A stretch of 64,000 nucleotides of DNA from an uncultured Candidatus Puniceispirillum sp. GTDB taxonomy: Bacteria > Pseudomonadota > Alphaproteobacteria > Puniceispirillales > Puniceispirillaceae. Location: positions 1 to 64,000 of the forward strand of contig CAJJBY010000008.1 in the NCBI GenBank assembly GCA_905182545.1, in the 5' to 3' direction. This document shows, piece after piece, positions 1-9,800 of this stretch. Under the pieces are notes generated by a model, which worked only from the letters and a program-made list of their open reading frames with translations, ran no database searches and was not told where the DNA came from. A program made the translations under genes and the position numbers. Position 1 is the stretch's first letter. The number at the start of each line of letters is the position of its first letter.

Positions 1-250
1 TCTCACCAAGAGCTCCATCTGCTGTTTGAGCCACCGAAATTCCATCTTGCGAGTTCCGAATGGCCATTTTAATGCCACCCAGTTGACTTTGCATTTTATT
101 GGCTACTGCCAATCCAGCAGCATCATCTGCCGCGCTGTTAATGCGCAAACCAGATGAAAGCCGTTCCATTGATGTTTGCATTCTCTCGGCGGCACGAGTC
201 GCGTATGTGCGAGCTAGTAGCGCCCCCACGTTGGTATTAATCATAGTCAT
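1..250 (-). CDS. fliC: Flagellin A, N-terminal part (cut by window edge)
   Basis: This is a filament subunit exported by the flagellar type III system. The minus strand starts with [11 protein letters not shown] and continues through the conserved flagellin N-terminal D0/D1 pattern ([20 protein letters not shown], then a [18 protein letters not shown] stretch), and then leaves the window. The start at 250 is preceded by GGAGCTGAC at good spacing. A second ATG six bases downstream is also possible. A sigma-28-like promoter lies at 300-326. It is the third flagellin in a tandem row and is closely similar at its N-terminus to the two others. The type of its variable domain cannot be seen. Confidence 0.93.
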   Translation of the reverse strand, partial: MTMINTNVGALLARTYATRAAERMQTSMERLSSGLRINSAADDAAGLAVANKMQSQLGGIKMAIRNSQDGISVAQTADGALGE

Positions 251-632
251 TGTCAGCTCCTCAGCTTGTCTACGACTAATGATATGATCCTCGAAGTCCC
301 TAACGACCCACATTTAGATTTATTTAGAAAAAAATATTAAATTTTAGACAAAAAAATAACGCTTCAGGCCATTATTCTTAATAACATTGATTTACAAAGT
401 GACGTTATTTTACTCAACTGGGTTGCCCTAATTAAGATTGGCAAATTGATTTAGCGCTTCATCCTTTGTTTGTTTTTTTAATGCTGAAAATCGAAGAACT
501 GACCAACATGACCTTCAGTCCTTATTGACGCAGATGCCTCAACATTTACGGAGCCCTCTGCTTCCGTAGGTTATATAGCTCAAAAAAGCTAAGCGAGCAT
601 CTAACTTTGGTAATCGCCACTTATTCAAAACT
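251..632. other. Intergenic region between the small secreted gene and flagellin A
   Basis: This is an AT-rich stretch of about 380 bases with no convincing coding frame. It holds the flagellin A promoter (300-326) and a loose inverted repeat near 548-571 (TACGGA...TCCGTA) that has no T-run. Nothing else is recognised. Confidence 0.5.
300..326 (-). promoter_or_regulatory. Sigma-28-like promoter of flagellin A
   Basis: The minus strand reads TAAATAAA, an 11-base spacer, then GTCGTTAG. This resembles the FliA consensus TAAAGTTT-N11-GCCGATAA. The same TAA..., 10-11 base spacer, GTCGT arrangement precedes the two other flagellins and flgM, which makes the assignment stronger than any single match. 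The element is about 50 bases upstream of the flagellin start. Confidence 0.65.
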
Positions 633-938
633 TTAACTCTGGGGTTGAAGTCCTTTGATTTGACCGCGAACAGTTGATATCATGCTTTTTGCTGTTTGCT
701 GTATAAGGCTTTTTTTGTTAAACGCTGACTTGGGGGAAATATATGGTCGAATATGACATTTGTCCCCCGAATAAACTTTTTGCACATATGTATCCTTTGA
801 TCCTAATGTGCCCCTTTCAATAAACCCTGGTGCAGCATCCAAATTCAACACGGCTTCACAAGCAAAAACCATTGGGGAAATCATGCACCAATAAAAAACA
901 AGCAATGTTATTGGCCAATTTTTAAAGAGAGCGATCAT
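633..938 (-). CDS. Small secreted protein translationally coupled to the protease flagellin
   Basis: This 101-residue protein begins with a clear signal peptide (basic start, hydrophobic core at about residues 9-26 ending MVFA, then Cys27). Cleavage could be by signal peptidase I after Ala26. A lipoprotein site is less likely because of Phe at -2. The mature part is about 75 residues with cysteines at 27 and 61, which could pair. Its ATG (938-936) overlaps the TGA (937-935) of the flagellin with the serralysin-type insert, so the two are probably translationally coupled. I do not recognise the family. Small periplasmic inhibitors (Inh family) accompany some serralysins, so an inhibitor or accessory role is a hypothesis only, and no Inh signature was seen. 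The C-terminus could be altered by an indel. Confidence 0.6.
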   Translation of the reverse strand: MIALFKNWPITLLVFYWCMISPMVFACEAVLNLDAAPGFIERGTLGSKDTYVQKVYSGDKCHIRPYISPKSAFNKKSLIQQTAKSMISTVRGQIKGLQPQS

Positions 939-3900
939 GTTTCTAACAATAGCAATACAGTTTGTTGCCTCGTGTAGCCATATTTATTGCTTGCTGTGCA
1001 GCCTGAGACAAGATTTGCTGCTGCGCCAATTTTGTAGACTCAATGCCATATCAGTATCCACAACTCGGCCACGAGCGTTTGGGTCATCATTGATGCCTGT
1101 GTTTGATTGTCAAGATTGTGAGTAAGGCGGTTACTGACCGCCCCAAGCTTGGCACGTCCAGTGGAAATATCTTGTAATGACTTGTCCAAAATTAAAATTG
1201 CTGCCTGAGCTTCTGCTTGAGTTTTAATTCCAATGTCATTTAAAGTCATACCTGACACGTTAAGAGCCGAATCCCCATTCGTAGCTCCGCCTGTTACGCC
1301 ACCAGTCTCAGTACCGGACAAAGTGGGATCCGCAGCACCAGACGCAAAAGATGAACTGGCAACGGTATAAATCCCATCATCAAATTTCAAAAAAGCAACA
1401 TTTGTCAAAGTATCAAGGCCCTCATTTGCTGCGCCACGTGCATGATTTACTGTTACTGTGCCGCCCGAATTCGTGACGTCATAGTTAGCATAAACTTGAG
1501 CGTATACTGCCATGTCTACACCACCACTGCCATCAATCGTGTCGTTACCACCTTTTCCAGTAATCGTATTACCTTTGTTATTACCAGTGATCGTATCGTT
1601 GCCACCTCCCCCGATTGCATTTTCAATCCAGGTATTGTGGGCAATACCAACGTTTTCTTGTCCACGGTAAAGAGCCGTTCTGGTAAAGCCCGGGTAATAG
1701 GAGTTAGATGCGGAAAACGCGGTGTTTTGTGTGGCGAGCGCAGCCTCAAAACTAGCTATTTTTGACGCATCTGCCAGCGAAACAGCAGTAATTTTCTCGA
1801 GATCTGTCGAATAAGTATTAATAGACGAATAGGTGCCTGGAGTAAGATTAATGACGCTGTGCTTCCCGTATGCATCGGCTGCTACTGCTGATGCATCCAG
1901 CGTGTCTGTACCACCGCTATCAGAAAGCACTCTTAATCCTTCAAAGTTGCTGTTAAAGACAGCTTCAGTGCCACCTTCACCCCCACCAAATGTAGTATTC
2001 CCAGTATTTGCTGCCCAATTCGTGCTGCCATAAATGTGCTCAATCGCTTCAATATCAAGAAGGCCAGGTGTGGTCATGAACGCTTTTCCGTTAAATGCTG
2101 CTGCACCGCCAGACAAGTGTATTTTTAAGTTTCTATCAGACTGATTATAAGTCATCACAGTGTTACGCTGATTATCAATATTTAGGTTCATTTTACTGTC
2201 ATCAACGCTCCCACCATCAAAAGGGTGGCTTAAGCCGAGTGCGTGTCCAATTTCATGCAACGCCGTGATATAGCTGTGCTCGCCTCTCACAAAATCTACC
2301 GCACTTCCATTAGTGTTCATCTGCGTGGTGCCATAATATATGTCACCACCTTTGTTTGATGGATGAGGGCCATAAGCGTGAGCCGCAGATCCTGATGCAA
2401 CTGATGTAGAGAATGCTACTCTAATGTCACCGACAGTGTTACCAGTTCCATCCTCATCTTGTTCCTGTAATGAGAACGGTGACGCGTCATCCCAAGCGTC
2501 AAAAGCTAAATTGTGCACTGTTTCATTTCCAGTTCCCGCGTCGTCTAATGCGGTTCGAACTCCCTCAGTATAAGCGTAGGAGGTAGCTTCATTGTGTCCC
2601 GATCCCATGTAAGAATATGAAAGGTCATTGGCAGCATTGTTAGTTCCGCTATCGTCACCGATACTGGTCCATTTTGCTCCCATAATTAGAGGGCTTACCG
2701 CACTACTTGATGGAGCACCCACAACCGCATAACCTGACCCATTTGAGTTCTTATCAGTGACCGCCGCATGACTTGTAGCACTGTTGCCGACAGAGGCTCC
2801 AACAGCACCCGAGCCGCTGTTGTTTTTGTCAGTAATCATTGCATTCATAGTTGGGCCACCATTATTTGCTGCAGATACCTGAGCTAAGCAATGTGCACAA
2901 GATAATGGATCATGGAGATTTTTGGCGACTTCATTCAAATCAACTTCAATAGCAGCAATTTCTGATCCAACAGACTGCCGCGTTCCAGGATCTGAATAAA
3001 CATTCACAATTTCGGCATACCTGTCATTTGTCAAATTGCCGTTTGTTGTCATTTGAATGTCTATTTCATTTGCATGAAAGAGCGACCCGATGTACTCCGA
3101 CCTTTGAGCTTCCAGATCTAAAATACTACTGCTAATTTGCCCTCTCCGAATCGTCTCTAAAACGTCTAAGCCTAAAACCTCCTCATAAAGTGCTTTCGTT
3201 TGAGACAAGTTGAGTGACACCTCTGACCATTGATTATCAGAGAGACTGACTGTCGCATAAAGATACCCACTATCAGTCAGCTTGTCCTTTAACAACAATA
3301 AATTGTCGCCTTGGTTCTGTTGCTGAAAGCTATTACTGCTAACAAGATCTGAGAGAAGTGCTTCACTATCTGTTATTTGAAGCATGCTGTAGTCGCTAGC
3401 CGTGACACCAAACTGAGATGCAAGTGATTCAACAAAATTTACACTATAATCGCCCGCAACCGTCTGTTCTGGCCCAGCTCTAAGGGCGGCGCTAGCTCCG
3501 GAACCGTTGTCTTTTATAAACATACTATCGAGTTTGATACGGGTCGTTTCAGCATTTGTATTGCCTGAGCGAATGGTCTGATCATAACCGTCCATCAAGA
3601 GCGCAACATCATTAAATCTTGTGTTTGCTGCGATCTTATCTATCTCAGCAAGGAGCGCATTGATCTCTAGCTGCGCATTATCACGATCATTATGGGTGTA
3701 AACACCGTTGTCCATTTGAACTGCTAGCTCGCGCATCCGCAAACCATGTTATTAATTTGATTCATGCCACTCTCAGCTGTTTGAACAAGAGAAATACCGT
3801 CCTGAGAGTTCCGCATAGCCATTTTCATGCCAAGCGACCTTGGCTGGTCCATCTTGCTTGCTACAGCAAGCCCAGCTGCATCGTCTGCAGGCGCTGTTGA

Positions 3901-4009
3901 TGCGCCGCCCTGATGACAGTCGTTCCATAGAGCGTGTCATCGTTTTATTCGCCCGCGCAGCATAGGTGCGAGCCATTAACGCGCCAACATTTGTATTTAT
4001 AACAGTCAA
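935..4009 (-). CDS. fliC: Flagellin B with inserted serralysin-type metalloprotease and RTX repeats (several frame breaks)
   Basis: This is a flagellin of about 1,020 codons. The N-terminus (from 4009, [20 protein letters not shown]) and the C-terminus (DKSLQDISTGRAKLGAVSNR, then NQTQASMM, then QQQILSQAAQQAINMA in a shifted frame) are standard D0/D1. Between them lies a metzincin with HEIGHALGLSHPF at 2257-2219, a Met-turn NTVMTYN with its Met at 2155-2153, a preceding GGDIYYGT strand, and RTX nonapeptides (GGGGNDTITG, GKGGNDTIDG) at 1511-1612. This is the arrangement of peptidase M10 serralysins. An unassigned segment with a CAHC pair (about 2883-2910) precedes the protease. At least three indels lie at 3743-3900 and about three at 940-1090. 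The 900-codon frame 1040-3742 holding the protease is intact. A sigma-28-like promoter lies upstream. The likely role is a filament subunit with extracellular protease activity. Confidence 0.85.
1511..1612 (-). repeat. RTX calcium-binding nonapeptide repeats within flagellin B
   Basis: Three consecutive glycine/aspartate-rich turns are encoded, GGGGNDTITG, NNKGNTITG and GKGGNDTIDG. They match the GGxGxDxUx pattern of RTX/serralysin beta-rolls, which bind calcium. They directly follow the protease domain, as in free serralysins. The usual type I secretion tail is replaced here by the flagellin C-terminal D1/D0. Confidence 0.8.
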
Positions 4010-4074
4010 AAGACTTGCTAGCCGAAGTGGATTGCAGATTATTTATCCGCAGATTAGACGTTCACTCAGCCACT

Positions 4075-4100
4075 TTAACGACTGGTTTTTAGGAACTTTA
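4075..4100 (-). promoter_or_regulatory. Sigma-28-like promoter of flagellin B
   Basis: The minus strand reads TAAAGTTC, a 10-base spacer, then GTCGTTAA. This is the closest of the set to the FliA consensus (TAAAGTTT / GCCGATAA). It lies about 65 bases upstream of the start at 4009. Confidence 0.7.
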
Positions 4101-4117
4101 GTTTGACCATCGACTAC

Positions 4118-4133
4118 TGCCAGTAAACTGGCA
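4118..4133. repeat. Perfect inverted repeat upstream of the flagellin B promoter
   Basis: TGCCAGTAAACTGGCA is a 7-bp stem with a two-base loop, immediately upstream of the promoter at 4075-4100 and downstream of flagellin C. It lacks a T-run in the direction of transcription, so it is more likely an operator or a weak transcript end than a typical terminator. Confidence 0.35.
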
Positions 4134-4191
4134 TTACTAATTTTTTGTCACTTCAATCCCAGCTATGCTTCCACTGGCCTCAATGAAACCA

Positions 4192-5406
4192 CTACTGTAA
4201 AAGAGTCAGTACTGATTGCTTGGCTTGATTAGCTTGCGCAAGCATTGCCGACGCCGCCTGCGCTAAAATTTGATGTTTTGCCAAGACTGTAGTTTCAACT
4301 GCAAAATCTGCATCAGTGATACGGCCCCTTGCAATTTCAATATTCATCGCCGCTTGAGTTAGGCTGTTGATTGTGTATTGCATCCGATTTTGCAAAGCCC
4401 CCATCCTAGCTTGGCCTGAAGCCACCTCAACTAGTGCTTTATCAAGCATTTCAATTGACCGCGTAATATTAGCCTCAGAAGTAAGATCAACATTGCTTAT
4501 ATTTTTTTCTGCTATTGCTGAGACAGTTAGATGTACAATCTCAACATGCGCTGCAGCACCAAATCTTGGGGTATAAGTCACTTCAATATCATACACCCCA
4601 TTACCAGCCGTTGAACCATTACCATTTGTATCGGTGGCAGCTCCAGCGTCCAATGCAGCTTTACTCGTAATTTTTCCTGTCTTGGGGTCAATAGAAAAAA
4701 GAGTATTGTCACCACCGGTAGATCCAGTTGCGGTCAGCGAAAATTCACCAAGCCCATCATTTGTAAAAGCATCTTTGAACGCGGTACTAAAAAGAGAGGT
4801 GTCTATGGAAACCTCAGTTGACTCAGCAGCGGTTACTTCCTGATTAGTTGCTGAGTCACTGCCTCCATCAATTGCTTTTTCAGTTGCAAAGGCTCCAATC
4901 TTAGCCATTGATGTCGTAGCCATGCTGTTGATTGCTACGTTGATTACCTCCGCGTTTGTGTTTCCAGCCCTTATTTCTTTGTTATACGTGCCGTCAAGCA
5001 AATTTACCCCATTAAACTTCGATGTTTCAGCAATTTGATCGATTTGCTGAAGCAGAGCGTTTACTTCCATCTGGGCATTGTCACGATCTTTTGATGTGTA
5101 AACGGAGTTATGCATTTGGACTGCAAGCTCTCGCATGCGAAGAAGCATAGAGTTGATCTCATTCATGCTTCCTTCCGCTGTTTGGACAAGAGAAATACCG
5201 TCTTGAGTATTCCTGATAGCCATTTTCATGCCAAGCACCTGACTGGTCATCTTGCTTGCTACAGCAAGCCCAGCTGCATCGTCTGAGGCGCTATTGATGC
5301 GCCGCCCTGATGAGAGGCGTTCAAGCGCCTTTTCAACAAAGAGCTCAGCTTTTGCGGAATAATGCCGTGCGTTTAACGCACCTATATTGGTGTTGATAAC
5401 GGTCAT
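4192..5406 (-). CDS. fliC: Flagellin C with cadherin-like insert
   Basis: This is an intact 404-residue flagellin. The N-terminal D0/D1 occupies residues 1 to about 165 ([40 protein letters not shown]), and the C-terminal D1/D0 about residues 315-404, ending AKQSVLTLLQ. The variable region at about residues 215-300 contains LFSIDPKTGKITSKAALD followed by VYDIEVTYT and a final HLTVSA strand. That is the repeat pattern of cadherin-like calcium-binding domains. The gene is tandem with flagellin B, to which it is nearly identical in the first 80 residues. It is preceded by a sigma-28-like promoter (5461-5486) and separated from flgL by a terminator. It is likely a structural filament subunit exposing the insert on the surface. 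Confidence 0.93.
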   Translation of the reverse strand: MTVINTNIGALNARHYSAKAELFVEKALERLSSGRRINSASDDAAGLAVASKMTSQVLGMKMAIRNTQDGISLVQTAEGSMNEINSMLLRMRELAVQMHNSVYTSKDRDNAQMEVNALLQQIDQIAETSKFNGVNLLDGTYNKEIRAGNTNAEVINVAINSMATTSMAKIGAFATEKAIDGGSDSATNQEVTAAESTEVSIDTSLFSTAFKDAFTNDGLGEFSLTATGSTGGDNTLFSIDPKTGKITSKAALDAGAATDTNGNGSTAGNGVYDIEVTYTPRFGAAAHVEIVHLTVSAIAEKNISNVDLTSEANITRSIEMLDKALVEVASGQARMGALQNRMQYTINSLTQAAMNIEIARGRITDADFAVETTVLAKHQILAQAASAMLAQANQAKQSVLTLLQ

Positions 5407-5460
5407 CTCTATGTCCTCACTTAGATTGACGCGCCGAATACTCTCGGCTTCTAAATGAGG

Positions 5461-5486
5461 AGAACGACCCAGGTTTAAAAAAGTTA
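5461..5486 (-). promoter_or_regulatory. Sigma-28-like promoter of flagellin C
   Basis: The minus strand reads TAACTTTT, a 10-base spacer, then GTCGTTCT, about 55 bases upstream of the flagellin C start. It matches the other flagellin promoters, with GTCGTT preserved. Confidence 0.6.
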
Positions 5487-5520
5487 GAAAATAAATGAAT
5501 TATTTATAATAATTTTGAAC

Positions 5521-5548
5521 AAAAAAAATTGGACAAAAATTTGTCCAA
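5521..5548 (-). terminator. Rho-independent terminator between flgL and flagellin C
   Basis: On the minus strand a 9-bp stem (TTGGACAAA / TTTGTCCAA, two-base loop) is followed directly by eight T residues. It lies about 45 bases after the flgL stop, so it should end the long flg operon before the separately expressed flagellin genes. Confidence 0.75.
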
Positions 5549-5593
5549 ATGGTTACTTAGGAAAACACTTAGTTTTAAAAATTCTTAATTGGG

Positions 5594-6883
5594 CTATCGC
5601 AAGTAATCAAATAAACTTTGCTGGCTAATTTTACTAAATGCAGCCTGAGCCGCTTCCAGATTTGTCATTTGCCCTTGCAGTTTTGTAATCATCTCTGCAA
5701 GGTCAGTATCATTCAATTTTGAGACATCTCGATCAACGACGAGCTTCCTACCCTCAAGCACATCTTTTTGCATTTCATTTTTACTATCTGCGAAGCTATC
5801 AAACTTCTTTTATTAGAGATTGAGTCCATAGCTGCACTCATCGAGCTGATATTATAAGCAATCAATTGGTCACGGTCTGTCAATTTCACCGTTGGCCCGA
5901 TAGCAGCCTGAGACCCATCAAGTTTTGTAAATTCAACGTATGAAGTTAATTTTTCAGATGCGCTATCCTGTCCAGATATGGAAATATCCTCGATCTTAAT
6001 TTCACCCTCAGTGATGTCAGTCAATATCATGTCGCCCGTCGCTGCATCTATTGCCGCAGAAACTGAGGTCTGGCTGGTGAACCTATTGATTTCCGTAACC
6101 ATTGCCCCAAGGTTGTCCCTAGCAATATTTGCAGTAATCTGAGCTGCACCAGCATTTCCCGACAAGGTAAATGACCATGTTTCTGTTTTAGATGGCAACG
6201 TGAAATCAAGCCGCGTTTTGTTGCCGCCGGTTGCCTGCCCTTTAATTTGGGCCCCCGTTTCGATTGAATTCATGGCTGATTGAATGACTTCAAAGACTGA
6301 ACGACGACCATTTGGCGTCTCCACTCTCATAAACGCGGACCCACCATCAATTCCAGTTAGGGTCGTAAGACTTTCAGAGACCTGCACAGAATGTTGCCCG
6401 CGGTCTCCATTATAAGCGACTGTTCCATCCACATTTCTTGTAAAGGGCACGTCAACAGAGCTTCTGCCTGCAAATAAAGGCCTGCCCATACTATCCGAAG
6501 TATTTGCCAAACTAAGTGCGACCTCGGAAAGTTGTTTTAACTCGTTTAAAATGGCTTTGGTGGCCAAACCCATCATAAACGCCATTGCCAGCTGTTGCAG
6601 TCAGTTCCGTCATTCGTGTCAAAACTGTTGCCATTTCATCAAGGGTCTTGTCACTGAGATCGAGCCGCATATGTGCCAACCCTGAATTTTTTGAGAATTG
6701 TTCAATTAGTGCTCGCTGCTCGTTAGCAGCGGATAAGTTAACCGCGCCCACTGGGTCATCGGAAGCCCGGTTTATCTTGTTTCCAGACGCAATTTTTTCT
6801 TGAATGCCCTGCATGTCAGAACGCATACTTTGAAACGCTCTTACCTGCTGTTCATTGAATAATTTGTTGCTTACACGCATCAC
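5594..6883 (-). CDS. flgL: Hook-filament junction protein FlgL (two frame breaks)
   Basis: FlgL (HAP3) joins the hook-side FlgK to the filament outside the cell. The N-terminus MRVSNKLFNEQQVRAFQSM with LASGNKINRASDDP-type sequence is typical of FlgL, as is the C-terminus in a shifted frame (DRDVSKLNDTDLAEMITKLQ, then AFSKISQQSLFDYLR and stop at 5594). The reading frame breaks near 6550-6585 and again near 5790. The joined gene is about 430 codons, within the family range. It is the last gene of the flgBCDEFGHIJKL series, 7 bases after flgK. Starts at 6883 or 6880 are both possible. The breaks look like sequencing errors because both flanks remain highly conserved. Confidence 0.88.
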
Positions 6884-6889
6884 TATTTC

Positions 6890-9800
6890 CTAGATAACGT
6901 CCATTAATGCCTGGAAAAGCTCCCGAGCCGTAGTAAGAATTCTCGCTGACGCTTGGTAGGCCTGCTGAAATTCCAACAAAGAAGCTGCTTCCTCATCAAG
7001 ATTAACGCCTGAGAACTCGGCTTCAGCTTCCTCAGCAGCGTTTCTGCTCGCCTCAGCAGACTCAAGGGCTATCTTTCCCGATTGCACAGTTACTCCTAGT
7101 TCAGCAACTATCGTGCCAAAAACCTTCTGGAAACCTCCAGAATTTGCACCATTTACGTCAGCAAATTGTAAGTTGAGGATCTTCTCAAGGTTGCGCGAAT
7201 CTCCGCCACCATTAGAATTCTTTTTAATAACAAATTCGTCATTGAGCTCGGCATTTCCTTGCATGCTGAACTCAATATTCTCAAAAATTGCACTTTTATT
7301 TTGTAATGTTCTATTAGCGATTGAATGACCTGTTTCAGCGTCAAAAACCTCAATGAGCGATCCTGCTTCGTTCAGTACCCTAATCTTAAGCTCGTCAACA
7401 TCAACCTGAGTTACGGGTTCATCAAATACTCCACCCAACGATTGAGCACCAGTTCCAGTGAATATCACCAATAGATCTTCATGTGGCATGTTGGTTAATT
7501 CAACCGTTGATCCAGCCAGGCTCGTAGCATTCGCATCAATACGGAATGCAACTCCATCGTTGGCCTGTACCTGAATTTTATCATTAACAAGGCTAACAAT
7601 ATGGTCAGTGACTTTAAAGCCCAGCCGGTCCGAGGGCTTCACAAGAACAAGGTCAGATGACGATGCATCATATTCAAAAACTAAACGGCCAGTCGTTGCT
7701 GTGGAACTCTCCCAACGCGCAACCAAACCCGTTGCCGCCGGTGTAACAGTCACAGTCCCATTTGAGGCTAACGAAACAGCAATGTTGTTGCCGCCAAAAT
7801 TCATATTGAGTGGGGGCATTCCACTGGCAAGTGTTACAAGTGAGCCAGTTAATCTCGTTTTACTACTGTTCAAACCAAAAGAGGACGCACTTGCAGCATT
7901 ACCTGATACCACTGTATCTGGAGTAACAGTTATGATCGCGCCTGACAGGGCGCCACCTCCAAATATCTGGAGCTCATTATTTGCATCAAAATAGGCTGTG
8001 ATTCGTCCGGGCTCCCCACCATTTACAACAATTTCTCCATTTTCCATCAAGAGCGTATAATTATTACCCTCAAAAGTTACTGAAACGGATGTGCCATCAG
8101 TTGGAAAGGCTCTCGAATTTGAGGTCGAAACCAAACTCAGAGATCCCTGCGACCCTGAATTGGCGGCGTCATTAAATTGAAGGCTGTCAACGGTAAATGG
8201 TTTACCTGTTATTGCACCTGTTAAAATCAGTTGCTCGGCTCCGCTAACGACCGCTGTAGTTGCCACAACTCCAAGCTCAGCGGCGTTCACAGCGGTCATA
8301 ATTGCTGTTGTTACATGGCCGGCAGTTGTTGCTCGTGTGTTGCTACCATCGATATTAGTCAGATCCACCGCAACGGATGTACCGTTGATGTTAATTGTCA
8401 CCGTATCGGCGCTGGATTGGATTGCTTCCGAACCCACAAATCTGTAGGTCGTGACTTGTTTTGATGCAGCAGCAATATTGCCCGACACAGATGACAATGG
8501 CGCTTGTTTGCGCAATTCATCAACAATTGCTTGATTAACCCCAGCCTTGCTAAGAGGGGTTACAGACCCTGCTTTAACAGAAGCCGAGAAATTAACTGCA
8601 GAGGTATCCGTTGGGATGCTGATCTGGTAAGTGGCCATAGACGCAACTGCAGAACTACCATCAATTGATGAGACGCTCGGGTCAATATCAGCATTTACTT
8701 CAAAATCAATTGTTTTGATGTCGCCAGTTAAATTACTCTCTATTTTTGCAAACCCACCAAGGTTCTGGTCCTGAGCCGCGACCTTCACTTCTGAGGGCGA
8801 TGTCAGAGTGAAAGACTCACTGGCAGAAAAAACCAGCTGACCAGAAAGCCTCGCATTGGCAATTCGGTTAGCCCCAGCGCCACTGCCCATGGCAACCAAA
8901 CCATCTGCTGCAATACTAGCAACAGTAATAGTCAAGTCATTTGCACCATCAACACCGCCCAAAGCAGAGCCTTGGATCAACATGGTATCATTAATTTGGT
9001 ATCCATTTCCTGACTGATTGAGGGCAATCGTCAATGAACCATTTACCAGTGTCACGTCAAATGATGCATCCTTGCCACCGCCTACAACGTTCGTCGCAGT
9101 TAAGGTGGTCCTTGCTTTATTTAAGGTTCCAAATGAACCCGCGGTCGTAACCGTCGCAATCGGAGTGATAGCAGAAACACCGTCCTCATCAACGATTCTT
9201 GCGGAAAATGATTGGCTTGTTTCGCTTAAATTACTGAAGACGATATCTTCACCAAAGTCACTTTTTAGAATGATGCGAGACTTGTCCTTGGATAAATGTG
9301 CTGAAACTTTTGTGTCATCCGAAACCTGATTAAATTCAGATGCTAAATTTGTGAGGTCAGAAGCAGTTACATCAACTGTAATTCTAACTGGCATTCTATT
9401 TTCTGATTCAAATTCAAAATCAAGGGTTCCAGACGAAAAATCAAATAGTTCAGTTACAAGTTTTGCCTCAGCTTTCAGGCCCATTTTGGTAAACGCAAGG
9501 TTCGCATCTTTAGCTACCTGCTTTGCAGATGATCCCTGTTTAACTGAAATTGAGGCAGCTTCACCATTGGCCATCGCCAAAGATAGCGTATGTGCAGCAG
9601 TATTATTAATAGGAACCGCAGAAGCACTACCAGCCAAACGAGCGTAAACACCATTACTCCCACTATCAACACGATAAAGACCGCCAGTTCGGCTTACATC
9701 TAATCCCATTCCCCGATATGCGTCTTTTTCACCATTCAAATATTCTGCACGGTAGGTCGCATTTGCACTAAAACCATTGGTTTCATTGAGGAGGCTAGTT

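Noticed and set aside
1040-3742. Treating the 900-codon protease frame as a free-standing secreted serralysin
   Set aside because: The frame begins inside conserved flagellin D1 sequence (RMRELAVQM) and ends in flagellin C-terminal D1. The missing flagellin ends are present on both sides in shifted frames.
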